Assembly: GCA_040365065.1 (NCBI GenBank) | Contig: BAABNI010000002.1 | Span: 248,001 to 312,000, forward strand | Direction: 5' to 3' | Length of the DNA: 64,000 bases | Source of the DNA: Pelagadaptatus aseana | GTDB taxonomy: Bacteria > Pseudomonadota > Gammaproteobacteria > Pseudomonadales > Cellvibrionaceae | Shown: in pieces, positions 1-9,100 of the stretch | How the letters are laid out: each line of letters begins with the position of its first letter | Position numbering within the stretch: position 1 is the first letter of the stretch | Position numbers and translations under genes: made by a program | The notes under the pieces: model-generated | Told to the model about the DNA's origin: nothing | The model's input: only the letters and a program-made list of their open reading frames with translations | The model's database searches: none

Positions 1-2
1 GC

Positions 3-395
3 GATGAGATCTATCAGGCCATGCCGGAACTGGCCGCCAGAGTGATCGAAACAGCGGCCCCATCCACCGAAGACCTGTTTCGCGACGTTCTGGAGCTTAT
101 CTACAGCTACCACGAGGCCGAAGCCGAGTTGCATCAGGTTCTGGAACAGCGTCGTGTCAACGACCCCGAACTCGATGCCATCCTGCTGCGCTCTGAAGAC
201 ATTATGGAAGACAAGGTACGCCAGTTTGTAAAAACCTTTAACAAGGACAATCCGGAAGCCGTTGCCTACAACCTGTTTGCGATGGCGGAGGGATTGGTAC
301 ACCGGCATGTATTTGGTAACCCGGATACCGGCAAGCAGGAAACCCTCGATCTGGGCGCCAGAATGCTGGCCTGTTATTTCGACTGTCAGCACTAA
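3..395 (+). CDS. TetR-family regulator, C-terminal part (5' end outside window)
   Basis: The reading frame is already open at base 3 and runs to a TAA at 393-395, so the N-terminal DNA-binding domain lies outside the window. What is visible is an all-helical segment of about 130 residues of the type that forms the ligand-binding and dimerisation half of TetR/AcrR regulators, including a late helix rich in Phe, Met, Ala and Gly and a terminal hydrophobic helix. The next gene starts 33 bases downstream on the same strand, so it may be co-transcribed with and control the amidohydrolase. Family placement rests on overall pattern, not on a diagnostic motif. Confidence 0.6.
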   Translation, partial: DEIYQAMPELAARVIETAAPSTEDLFRDVLELIYSYHEAEAELHQVLEQRRVNDPELDAILLRSEDIMEDKVRQFVKTFNKDNPEAVAYNLFAMAEGLVHRHVFGNPDTGKQETLDLGARMLACYFDCQH

Positions 396-428
396 ACCAC
401 AACAATAACAACACACGGAGTCACATCC

Positions 429-2309
429 ATGAGCGAAGCCAACAACCACTACGATCTGGTGATCAAAGACGCCAAGGTATTTAACGAAGGCAAAACCGCC
501 GTTATCGAAGATCTGGCCGTCACCAATGGCAAGGTGGCAGCGAGAGGCAAAAACCTCGACACCACCAACGCCAAACGGGTCATTGATGGCAAGGGCCTGT
601 GGCTGACACCGGGACTGTTTGATATCCACACCCACTACGATCTGGAACTGGAAGTCTCACCGGGCTTGCCGGAATCCATTCGCCACGGCACCACCTCGGT
701 AGTGATTGCCAATTGCAGCCTGGGTCTTGCCTTCGGCAATCAGCGTGACGGCCGCAACGATCCCATCGTCGATTGCTTTGCCCGGGTTGAAAATGTCCCC
801 AAGTCCATTTTGCGCAACTGCGCCGACAGCGTCGACTGGCACACTCCCAAGGATTATCTGACTCACCTTGAGGGTCTGAATCTGGGTCCCAATGTCGCCA
901 CCCTGCTGCCTCATTCCATGCTGCGAATCGACGCCATGGGTTTTGAAGCCAGTATCAGCCGCGACCCGGATCACCACGAAATGCGCAAAATGAAAACCAC
1001 CCTGAGTGATGCCGTGGATATGGGTTACGTTGGCCTGTCCACCGATGCCCTGCCCTTTCACTATCTGGCCAGCAAGGCCCACTGCGATAAAACCATCCCG
1101 ACCCAGTTTGCCAAATACGACGAGCTGAAAACCCTGACGAACATCCTGCGTGACAAGGGTGCTGTGTGGCAGGCCACACCACCCAAAGACAGCCCCCTGG
1201 GCACCTTGAAAATATTCCTGCTGACCAGTGGCCGCCTGCACGGCAAAGCTCTGAAAACCACCGTGGTCGCAGCTCTGGATATTTTCAATAACTGGAAAAT
1301 CATGCGTCTTGGCAAAATACTGTCGCGGCTGCTCAACAGCCGTTTTTTGCAAGGCGACTTTTACATGCAGGCACTTGGAGCTCCGTTCAAGACCTGGTCC
1401 GATGGCGCCGTAACACCTCTGGCCGAAGAGATACCTGAATTGCGCCGCCTCAATGAAACCGATCTTGAAGACCGTGAAGCCCGCCAGAAGATCCTGAATG
1501 ACCCGGATTACATCCAGACATTTCGCGCCATGTGGCTCAAAGGCAAAAAGGGTTTTGGCATCGACCGGATCAAGCGCCTGCTCAATATGGAAGACTACGC
1601 CTTTAATCGTACCCTGGCGGATATGACCGTAGACGTCTGTCCGATGGCGCACTGGCAAGGCATGGATTTTCAAACGTTGTTTGATCGGGTCAAGCACATC
1701 AAAAAAGGTCAGGAGCCGGCCGACATGACTGAAGCTGAACAGCTGCTGGTGGCCACGGATTTTTTCTGGATCAGCGATGAAGCCGATTTTATGTTGCAGA
1801 TGCTGCGCACCTTCGACACCGATCTGAGCTGGTGCACCGTTACCGCCAATCGCGATCCAATCACCACCCGCAAACTGATCATGGACCCCAAACTGTTGCC
1901 CGGATTTAATGACTCCGGTGCGCATCTGACCAATATGGCCTTTTATGATGTGAATCTGCGCAGCCTGAAACTGGCTGCCGAAGGTGGTGATCAGGACGTC
2001 AGTTACATGGTTAAGCGCCTGACCAAAGACGCCGCCAATCTGTTCAATGTCGAAGGTGGCAGCATCAACGTCGGCGACAAAGCCGACCTGATTCTGATCG
2101 ACCCAGAACAACTGGCCAGCTACGATGGTGAAGCCAACGTCGCCCGGGTTCACCGGGAAGAGTACAACCATCATCAACTGGTGAATCGCTCTGAAGGCGT
2201 TGTGCCTCTGGTGATGGTGAGCGGCAAGGTCGCCTGGGAAGACAACGACTTCTCCAGCGATCTGGGCAAAACCCCCATGGGGCAACTATTGCGCGCCAAC
2301 AACCGATAA
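429..2309 (+). CDS. N-acyl-D-amino-acid deacylase / D-aminoacylase family amidohydrolase
   Basis: This 626-residue protein belongs to the metal-dependent amidohydrolase superfamily, D-aminoacylase-like branch. A small beta domain (about residues 1-60) leads into the signature HTHYD at residues 67-71, whose two histidines normally bind the catalytic metal. The C-terminal part has the usual NDSGAH segment (about 497-502) and closes with a second beta-sandwich strand set reading KADLILID. Such enzymes hydrolyse N-acylated D-amino acids or related amides and carbamoyl compounds in the cytoplasm; the substrate here cannot be read from sequence. The ATG at 429 follows an ACGGAG ribosome-binding site at 414-419. 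It lies between a TetR regulator and a NYN-domain gene and probably shares their transcript. Confidence 0.82.
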   Translation: MSEANNHYDLVIKDAKVFNEGKTAVIEDLAVTNGKVAARGKNLDTTNAKRVIDGKGLWLTPGLFDIHTHYDLELEVSPGLPESIRHGTTSVVIANCSLGLAFGNQRDGRNDPIVDCFARVENVPKSILRNCADSVDWHTPKDYLTHLEGLNLGPNVATLLPHSMLRIDAMGFEASISRDPDHHEMRKMKTTLSDAVDMGYVGLSTDALPFHYLASKAHCDKTIPTQFAKYDELKTLTNILRDKGAVWQATPPKDSPLGTLKIFLLTSGRLHGKALKTTVVAALDIFNNWKIMRLGKILSRLLNSRFLQGDFYMQALGAPFKTWSDGAVTPLAEEIPELRRLNETDLEDREARQKILNDPDYIQTFRAMWLKGKKGFGIDRIKRLLNMEDYAFNRTLADMTVDVCPMAHWQGMDFQTLFDRVKHIKKGQEPADMTEAEQLLVATDFFWISDEADFMLQMLRTFDTDLSWCTVTANRDPITTRKLIMDPKLLPGFNDSGAHLTNMAFYDVNLRSLKLAAEGGDQDVSYMVKRLTKDAANLFNVEGGSINVGDKADLILIDPEQLASYDGEANVARVHREEYNHHQLVNRSEGVVPLVMVSGKVAWEDNDFSSDLGKTPMGQLLRANNR

Positions 2310-2315
2310 AACACC

Positions 2316-2795
2316 ATGAGCGAACGCATTTTGATTCTGGTGGATGTTCAGAATGTCTACTACACCACCCGGCAGGCCTTTGGCCAAAACTTCGATTACA
2401 ACCGGTTTTGGTCACAGGCCACGTCGGGCCAGCAACTGGTCAAGGCCATTGCCTACGCCGTCGATCGCGGCGATGAAAAACAGCGGCAATTCCAGAATAT
2501 CCTTCGCGCCATAGGGTTTGAGGTAAAACTCAAACCCTACATTCAGCGTACCGATGGATCATCCAAAGGCGACTGGGATGTCGGCATTACCATCGACGCA
2601 CTGGAGTACGCCGATCAGGTTGACACCGTGGTACTGGTATCCGGTGATGGCGATTTCGATATTCTGGTAGAAAAGCTGCGCCATGACAGAGGCAAGCGGG
2701 TTGAAGTCTACGGCGCAGAACCACTGACAGCACAATCACTGATCAAAGCCGCAACCCGCTTCCATCCGATTCAGGGGCCCCTGTTACTGAGTTAA
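2316..2795 (+). CDS. NYN-domain (LabA/DUF88-like) putative ribonuclease
   Basis: The protein has 159 residues and the PIN-like NYN fold seen in LabA/DUF88 proteins. It opens with a hydrophobic strand ending in the acidic motif DVQN (Asp10), has a central KGDWDVG segment (Asp86, Asp88) and then SGDGDFD (about 109-115), together forming the expected metal-binding acidic cluster. Family members are predicted or shown to act on RNA; the target is unknown. Only six bases separate it from the preceding amidohydrolase stop, so the two are likely co-transcribed. A tandem repeat starts exactly at its TAA stop. Confidence 0.8.
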   Translation: MSERILILVDVQNVYYTTRQAFGQNFDYNRFWSQATSGQQLVKAIAYAVDRGDEKQRQFQNILRAIGFEVKLKPYIQRTDGSSKGDWDVGITIDALEYADQVDTVVLVSGDGDFDILVEKLRHDRGKRVEVYGAEPLTAQSLIKAATRFHPIQGPLLLS

Positions 2796-2832
2796 GTCTG
2801 AAGCTACTGGGCTAAGTCAGAAGCCACTGGGC
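2793..2832 (+). repeat. 20-bp tandem repeat starting at the NYN gene stop codon
   Basis: Two adjacent 20-bp units (2793-2812 and 2813-2832) differ at two positions. Both begin TAAGTC and end CACTGGGC or TACTGGGC. A third decayed copy begins TGAGCC at 2833. The first TAA is the stop codon of the upstream gene, so each unit carries a stop. A partial copy (GTTACTGAGT) is visible in the last codons before the stop. Confidence 0.85.
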
Positions 2833-2850
2833 TGAGCCTGAAACGGGTGT

Positions 2851-3189
2851 TCAGGCCTTTTTAACGAATTTGGCGGTAATCATCATCTCACCGGCACCGG
2901 ATACTTTGCAGTCCAGTTCGTGATCCTTGCCCTCGACAATACGGCGAATCACGGCCTTGGTGCCAATTTTCAACACCTGAGAACTGCCTTTAACCTTCAA
3001 ATCTTTGACAAAGGTCACCTTGTCTCCGGCTTCCAGCAAGGTGCCGTTGGAGTCTTTGACGGTAAAAGTATCCTCATCTTCTGATGCTTCCGAAGGATTC
3101 CATTCATAGCCGCATTCGGGACAGATCAGTAAAGCCTGATCCTGATACACGTATTCAGAGTTGCATTTGGGGCAAGGAGGCAGGGACAT
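2851..3189 (-). CDS. yjdM: PhnA/YjdM-family zinc-ribbon protein
   Basis: The 112-residue product starts MSLPPCPKC and carries two CxxC pairs (Cys6/Cys9 and Cys23/Cys26), a zinc ribbon followed by the compact PhnA beta domain. Length and architecture match E. coli YjdM (formerly PhnA, 111 residues). Despite the old name, the protein is not a phosphonoacetate hydrolase and its cellular role is not established. A longer in-frame start at 3246 exists, but homologous length favours the internal ATG at 3189. It stands alone between convergent and divergent neighbours. Confidence 0.88.
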   Translation of the reverse strand: MSLPPCPKCNSEYVYQDQALLICPECGYEWNPSEASEDEDTFTVKDSNGTLLEAGDKVTFVKDLKVKGSSQVLKIGTKAVIRRIVEGKDHELDCKVSGAGEMMITAKFVKKA

Positions 3190-3374
3190 AATAATTACTT
3201 CATGCAAAGGATATTGGGAACAAGTCAGCCGATACTGTTCTGACACCCCTCTATTCTAGACCCCAGAGTTTTAAAGATGTACTAAAACCTGCATTAATTA
3301 CCCACGACATTACCCGGCAGAAATCACTGATCTATACTTAGCAGATCACTTTTCACCCAAGGTTTAAAAGATCT

Positions 3375-3707
3375 ATGGTCGAAGACAGAATCAACATCAA
3401 CGGAGAGTTTCTGGGCATCAGCTCCCTTGCCATCTACAGTGCACCGTGGTTCCTGCAGCTACTTCTGCTAATGCTGGTGGTCGCTCTGTTTATCATCAAA
3501 ACCTCAAGGGATTCGCGACAACTGAACCGTTTGGTTAAAAAACAGGAAAGTGACGAACTGGATGATTTTATTGCCGATATCAACAGGGCATTTTTTGGCT
3601 TTGCCGTTCCCACCAAAAATCTCGCCGCCTATTGGGTAGGATTTCTGATTTACCTTGTAACCATCGGCTATGCCCTGATCAATACCTATATGCATCTTTA
3701 CGGTTAA
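3375..3707 (+). CDS. Small two-helix membrane protein of unknown function
   Basis: This 110-residue protein has two clear hydrophobic segments, about residues 24-44 and 84-106, joined by a charged cytoplasmic-type loop (KTSRDSRQLNRLVKKQESDELDD). The predicted topology is two membrane passes. I do not recognise the family. A weak AAGG ribosome-binding site precedes the ATG at 3375 and a plausible -10 box (TATACT) lies near 3334. The gene is monocistronic. Confidence 0.6.
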   Translation: MVEDRININGEFLGISSLAIYSAPWFLQLLLLMLVVALFIIKTSRDSRQLNRLVKKQESDELDDFIADINRAFFGFAVPTKNLAAYWVGFLIYLVTIGYALINTYMHLYG

Positions 3708-3803
3708 TGACATTCGGCCATTACCACGACTGGCCATACTGAGCGAATGACTTACCCAGCGTAAAGCGAGGCAAGTCATCATTTCAGAGATGGTGATGGA
3801 GCA

Positions 3804-3896
3804 TCACATCGGCAGCAAATTTAACGCAACTCCGACGGTAAAAAATCCAACAAAGATAACTGCGGTACCGTAAAAACGGGTTGTTTCTGTATTCAT
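3804..3896 (-). CDS. Candidate 30-residue single-pass membrane miniprotein
   Basis: On the minus strand an ATG at 3896 opens a 31-codon frame ending in TGA at 3804. The product begins MNTETTRFYGTA and continues as one hydrophobic helix (VIFVGFFTVGVALNLL) before ending in PM, a normal layout for a bacterial single-pass miniprotein. A GAGG sequence lies about nine bases upstream of the ATG. The helix is bounded by polar residues and has no internal stop, but such a short frame could occur by chance. It lies in an otherwise empty 550-base gap. Confidence 0.4.
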   Translation of the reverse strand: MNTETTRFYGTAVIFVGFFTVGVALNLLPM

Positions 3897-4147
3897 AACT
3901 AAAACCTCGAAAGATCAATCAAACGGTAAAAAACCGATCCATGCTTTGCTGTTGTTTCAAGCTTTTCGTTTTAGTTATGTATTTCGCTTATTGCCTTATT
4001 GGAATTTTTATAGGTAGGAAAGCACCAGAACTTTTTGCTTTGGCACTTTGTGAACGAGATATTAGTGACAGCAGCTTTCTGCCACAATGGCAAAAAATGC
4101 CAAAGCTTTGGTAAAGCGGTTAAGAATGGTTAAAACTGTGAACAGCG

Positions 4148-4185
4148 TCTCAAACCTGAATCACAGAGAATTCAGATTTGAGACT
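4148..4185. other. Strong hairpin in intergenic region
   Basis: GTCTCAAA-C-CTGAAT at 4148-4162 pairs with ATTCAG-A-TTTGAGAC at 4171-4185 around an eight-base loop, giving 14 base pairs with one mismatch. Neither strand has a long T-run directly after it, so it is not a classical intrinsic terminator. It lies about 75 bases beyond the atzF stop and could protect or end the long nitrogen-operon transcript. Confidence 0.6.
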
Positions 4186-4260
4186 TAGTTGAGCGTAGGG
4201 TATTAACTCGGCTGCATTTAGCGCAGCTGTTGTAAAAGCTCGGAGTTAACAGAATTGCAG

Positions 4261-6060
4261 TTAACGGGATTTCATATAGGCACGCCAACCACCAAAGTGC
4301 GTCACATCTTCGGCACCCTCGACACCGTATGGTTCACAGATAAATCCGGTAACCATGCGGCCATCGCTGACCTTGACCTTGCCAATTCCCAAGGGCGCGG
4401 GAATACCTGCAACAAAACTGCCAAACTGATCGGCTGGAACAGACCAGATTTCCACATCAATGGCCGCCCCCTCGCCTTCGCTGTACACCAAGCCGGGACG
4501 GAACGGTGGCCCTCCGGCCAACGCATACATTTTATAATCCGGCGTGGTTGTGGTTGTTTCTTTCAACACCGCTCCCCGTTCACGCAGCTGCCAGTTCAAC
4601 GGCAGACCATCGAGGTGGGCACCACAAACCAGGACATCGATACAGGCCGTATCGATGACCGGATTATCAGCCAAAGGCGGTTGCGGATAATCCAGAGCCG
4701 CCACGGTCATCCCAATTGATTGCTGAATGCGGTTGGCAATCGACAACAGCGCACGATCGCTGAAATGATTACCTACCAGAGTAATACCAAACGGCATGCC
4801 ATTGTCGGTAAAGTCGGTTGGCACAGAAACCGCTGCCATATCCAACAGGTTCATAAAGTTGGTGTAGTAACCCAGCTGACTGTTGCGCAGAATCGGCTCC
4901 TCCAGCATTTCCGCAATGGTAAAGTGACGACCGGCCGTAGGCGTGAGCAAACAATCAAATTGCTTTAACTGATCCAGACACAATTGCTTTAAATCGTTGA
5001 GGCGATACTGCGCCTTGAACAAATCCGTTGCCGGCGGTTTGCCACCCGGCGCAATGATGTCACGCACCACCGGGAAAATGGCCTCGGGGTTGTCATCGAT
5101 CAGCGGTTGCGCCGCAATATAGCGCTCGGACACCCAGGGGCCTTCGTAGAGTAACTTGGCCGCCTCATCAAACGGCGCATAGTCGATTTCGACAAACTCA
5201 AACCCCTGATCCGCCAATTGAGTCAGGGTTCTCTGGTAGGATTTTTGGTAATCGTCACAACCAAAAAACTGCAGTTGCTGTTGCGGTATCACCCCCACTT
5301 TCAATGGGCCCTGACGCAAACCATACTGCCGCGCCTGGTTGGAGAATGGATTGTGGCGACTGTAACCATCACGGATATCAAACCCTTCGGCGCAGTCGAG
5401 AATGGTGTTGGCGTCATCGCTGTTGTAAGCAAAAATACTGATGCAATCGAGACTGCGGCAGGCCGGCACCATGCCACTGGCCGAGAGCAAACCAATGGAC
5501 GGTTTTACTCCCACCAGATTGTTAAAGCAGGCCGGCACGCGACCGGAACCGGCGGTATCGGTACCCAGACTGAAACTGGCCAGACCCAGCGCTACGGAGA
5601 CAGCCGAGCCGGAGCTGGAACCACCACTGACATACTCGGGGTTAAAACTGTTTTGACAGGCACCGGCAAACGACCGGGTGCCATTCAAGCCTGTGGCAAA
5701 CTGATCAAGATTGGTTTTACCCACCGGAATGGCACCGGCGTCGATCAACTGCTGCACCACCTGAGCCGACTCTGTTGGCGTATAGGCAAATTCTTCGCAG
5801 CCGGCGGTGGTGGGAATACCCGCCAGATCAATATTGTCTTTGATGGCAAAGGGTACGCCCCACAGTGGCGAGGAAGACGGATCTTTTTCAGCCAGCGCAT
5901 CCAGATACGGCTGCGTTTCTTCGACCGACAGCTGGTACAACCAGATGTTGTAGTCCTTGTATTGTTCCGCTTTTTCTCGAACTGCGGCCATTACTTGTGC
6001 GGGCGTTAACGTGCCTTCTTTGTAGGCTTTTTTTAATCCCGACAGGGTCATGTCAATCAT
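4261..6060 (-). CDS. atzF: Allophanate hydrolase
   Basis: This 599-residue amidase-signature enzyme hydrolyses allophanate to ammonia and CO2, the last step of the ATP-dependent urea/guanidine route. The Ser-cisSer-Lys triad is visible: Lys74 in FAIKDN, Ser148 in GGSSSG and Ser172 in DTAGSGR, with the 24-residue spacing typical of the family. An AtzF C-terminal domain of about 150 residues follows (from roughly residue 450). It is the last gene of the operon, 36 bases after the carboxylase stop, and the gap is filled by a 16-bp tandem repeat. Confidence 0.95.
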   Translation of the reverse strand: MIDMTLSGLKKAYKEGTLTPAQVMAAVREKAEQYKDYNIWLYQLSVEETQPYLDALAEKDPSSSPLWGVPFAIKDNIDLAGIPTTAGCEEFAYTPTESAQVVQQLIDAGAIPVGKTNLDQFATGLNGTRSFAGACQNSFNPEYVSGGSSSGSAVSVALGLASFSLGTDTAGSGRVPACFNNLVGVKPSIGLLSASGMVPACRSLDCISIFAYNSDDANTILDCAEGFDIRDGYSRHNPFSNQARQYGLRQGPLKVGVIPQQQLQFFGCDDYQKSYQRTLTQLADQGFEFVEIDYAPFDEAAKLLYEGPWVSERYIAAQPLIDDNPEAIFPVVRDIIAPGGKPPATDLFKAQYRLNDLKQLCLDQLKQFDCLLTPTAGRHFTIAEMLEEPILRNSQLGYYTNFMNLLDMAAVSVPTDFTDNGMPFGITLVGNHFSDRALLSIANRIQQSIGMTVAALDYPQPPLADNPVIDTACIDVLVCGAHLDGLPLNWQLRERGAVLKETTTTTPDYKMYALAGGPPFRPGLVYSEGEGAAIDVEIWSVPADQFGSFVAGIPAPLGIGKVKVSDGRMVTGFICEPYGVEGAEDVTHFGGWRAYMKSR

Positions 6061-6070
6061 ATTTAATCCT

Positions 6071-6102
6071 TGCTCTTCTCTTACTGTGCTCTTCTCTTAC
6101 TG
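6071..6102 (-). repeat. Perfect 16-bp tandem repeat at carboxylase stop
   Basis: Two identical 16-bp units (6071-6086, 6087-6102), read on the minus strand as CAGTAAGAGAAGAGCA twice. The first unit contains the last sense codon and the TAA stop of the carboxylase gene; the second repeats both. It fills most of the space up to atzF. Confidence 0.9.
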
Positions 6103-9100
6103 TTCTTCGATGATGACCAATGCCTGTCCGGCATTGATGCGTCCGCCCTCGTCGGACAACAATTGCATCACTTCACCATCGCAGGGCGCGTGCACCGAAA
6201 TTTCCATCTTCATGGATTCCAGAATCATCAACACCTGCCCAGCCTTTACCTGATCTCCTACGGCCACTTCCACCTGCCAGACACTGCCTGACATCGGACT
6301 GTCGACGGCGGTCTGGTGTTCAGCCCAGCTGGCTTCTTCAACCACGGCGTCTTCCACATCCGATTCAAAATTGAACTGCCCCGTGGCGTGCCAGTGCTCA
6401 AGCTCGGCCTCAAATGCGTCATTGCGGTGCTCGACAAAAGCTTCTATATCGCTCTGATTGTCACTGAGAAACTGCTGGTATTCGCCGAGATTAAAGGTGG
6501 ACTCTTCAATCTTCAGCGGGTAACGGCCCTGAGGAAAATCCTTGCGAATGGTTTGCAACTCTTCGTTGCTGACCTCGTAAAAGCGGATCTGGTCAAAGAA
6601 GCGCAGCAACCAGGGCTGTTCGAATTCTTTGGTCTGACGATAGCGATTCCACATTTGCAGGGTGCGGCCAACGAACTGATAACCACCCGGGCCCTCCATA
6701 CCGTAAACGCACAGATAAGAACCGCCAATACCCACGGAGTTCTCCGCAGTCCATGTACGGGCCGGGTTGTACTTGGTGGTCACCAGGCGATGGCGCGGGT
6801 CCACCGGAGTCGCTACCGGCGCACCCAGATAGACATCCCCGAGCCCCATCACCAAATAGGAGGCGTTAAAGACAATGTCTTTGACATCTTCGATGGAATC
6901 CAGACCATTAATCCGGCGGATAAATTCCAGATTGCTCGGACACCAGGGGGCATTGGCACGTACCGACTGACTGTATTTCTCAATCGCCAGACGACAAGCC
7001 TCGTCGTCCCACGACAGGGGAATATGGACGGTACGCGACGGCACACTGAGTTCGTTCAATTGCGTCGACAAAATCTTTTCAGCTTGCTGCAAATAATCAA
7101 TCAACGCCCGATGACCAATCACCTGACTGTCGTAGTGTATTTGCAGTGAACGAATCCCCGGAGTCAGCTCCTTCAAGCCATCGAGTGGATTTTGCTGTAA
7201 CCACTGCATCAGCGCGTGGGCGCGAAAACGCAACCGGATATCCAGTTCCAACTCGCCGTATTCCACCAGCAGAAAATGATCACCGGCGGCGCGATACACC
7301 ACATCATCACCGACAGCGTCTGCGCTGAGGCAATCCAGAATCGGCGTCTCAGGCTCGATCCGCGCAATGGGCTGGACAATGGGCTTTAACGCCAGTAACT
7401 GTTGACGTTGCTGCTTTTCAATGACGACCGCATCATCAATGGCAACCGGCACAAATCGCACCTTGTCACCGGCGCGCAGCTGACCCAGCTTCCATAGATC
7501 GGCGGTAATTACCGTAGCCGGGCAAACAAAGCCACCCAGTGACGGGCCGTCGGGTCCCAGAATTACCGGCATATCACCGGTAAAGTCGACGGTACCAAAG
7601 GCATAGGCGTTGTCGTGAATATTGGACGGATGCAAACCAGCCTCGCCACCATTATCGCGCGCCCAGTTGGGTTTGGGTCCAATCAGGCGTACACCGGTGC
7701 GACTGGAGTTATAGTGAATTTCCCAGTCCGTATTGAAAAAGGTTTCAATGTCCTCGCCGGTAAAAAAGTCTGGCGCACCGTGGGGGCCATAGATCACCCG
7801 CAACTGCCAGGTGTTTTCAATCACAGGCCGCAGAGCATCCGGCAGTTGCGTATGGGTAACGGCTTGACTGCCAGCATCCAGTTGCAATACATCACCGGCC
7901 CGCAAGGCCCGGCCGTTATGACCGCCAAACTGCCCCAGAGTAAAGGTGGACTTGGATCCCAGATAATCCGGACATTGAATACCGCCACGCACACACAAAT
8001 AACTGCGCGCGCCCTGCTCTGCCACGCGCCCCAGCTTTAACTGCTGACCGGGTTTGACATCTATCACCTGCCACAGCGGTACAGTTTCACCGTCGAGGCT
8101 GGCATCAATCTCGGCACCAGCCACTACAATTTGCGAAGCTGAAGCAAATTTCAGAGTTGGCCCCTGCATGGTGATTTCCAGACCGGCATCCCCCGGCTGA
8201 TTTTGCAACAGGCGATTGGCCAACTGGAACGAATGGGAATCGAAAGGCCCGGAAGGGGGCACACCCACATCCCAGTAGCCACTGCGACCGGGATAATCCT
8301 GAATGGTGGTCTGAGTGCCGCCTTGAATGACGTCGATGCGGGCTGGCTGATAGCTGAAATCATTCAGATAACGGGTAGTGACTTCGCCTTGCAACAGGGT
8401 TTTGTCCTGACACAGCGCCTGCAAATAGCCGAGGTTGGTCTCGCTGCCATACAGGGTGGTTTTCTGCAGAGTCTGCAGTAACTTGGTCAATGCACTCTGG
8501 CGATCGTCACTGTAAACAATGACTTTGGCAAGCATGGGATCAAAATACGGCGGCACCTCAATACCGGATTCCACCCAGTGATCGATGCGTACACCTTCGC
8601 CCTCAGGAAACGCCACCTTGCTCAATAATCCCGCACAGGGCTGAAAGTTCTGATAAGGATCTTCGGCGTAAATGCGCACCTGAATCGCGTGACCCTTGGG
8701 CTGCAATTGTTGACGCAGGTCATCCAGTGCAAAGGTTTTACCGGCCGCCAGTGAGACCATCCACTCAACCAGATCCACCCCGAAAACTTCCTCGGTCACC
8801 CCGTGCTCTACCTGCAACCGGGTATTCACTTCCAGAAAATAGAATGCTTCGGTATCGGCATCAAAAATAAATTCCACGGTACCGGCATTACGATAATTAA
8901 CGCTGGCCAACAAGTCTTCTGCAGTACGATGAATCTTGTTCCGCACCGCATCGGATAAATTCGGTGCAGGACATTCTTCCACCACCTTCTGATTGCGGCG
9001 CTGACTGGAACAGTCTCGCTCACCCAGCGCCAGCGCCTTGCCCTGACCGTCGGCAAACACCTGCACTTCGATATGCCGGGCGCGGGCAATAAACTTCTCC

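Larger units (their letters stand above)
3708..4260. other. Intergenic region with miniprotein frame and hairpins
   Basis: This 553-base AT-rich stretch separates the small membrane protein from the 3' end of the nitrogen operon. It holds the 30-residue frame at 3804-3896, a weak stem with arms ATGACTT / AAGTCAT at about 3747-3779, the strong hairpin at 4148-4185, and a stem formed by TTAACTC / GAGTTAA at about 4203-4250 just past the atzF stop. I see no further coding potential. Confidence 0.6.

Noticed and set aside
657..2285. Long open frame on the minus strand (542 codons)
   Set aside because: It lies wholly antisense to the amidohydrolase gene, which has a clear family motif; the frame is a product of codon bias.
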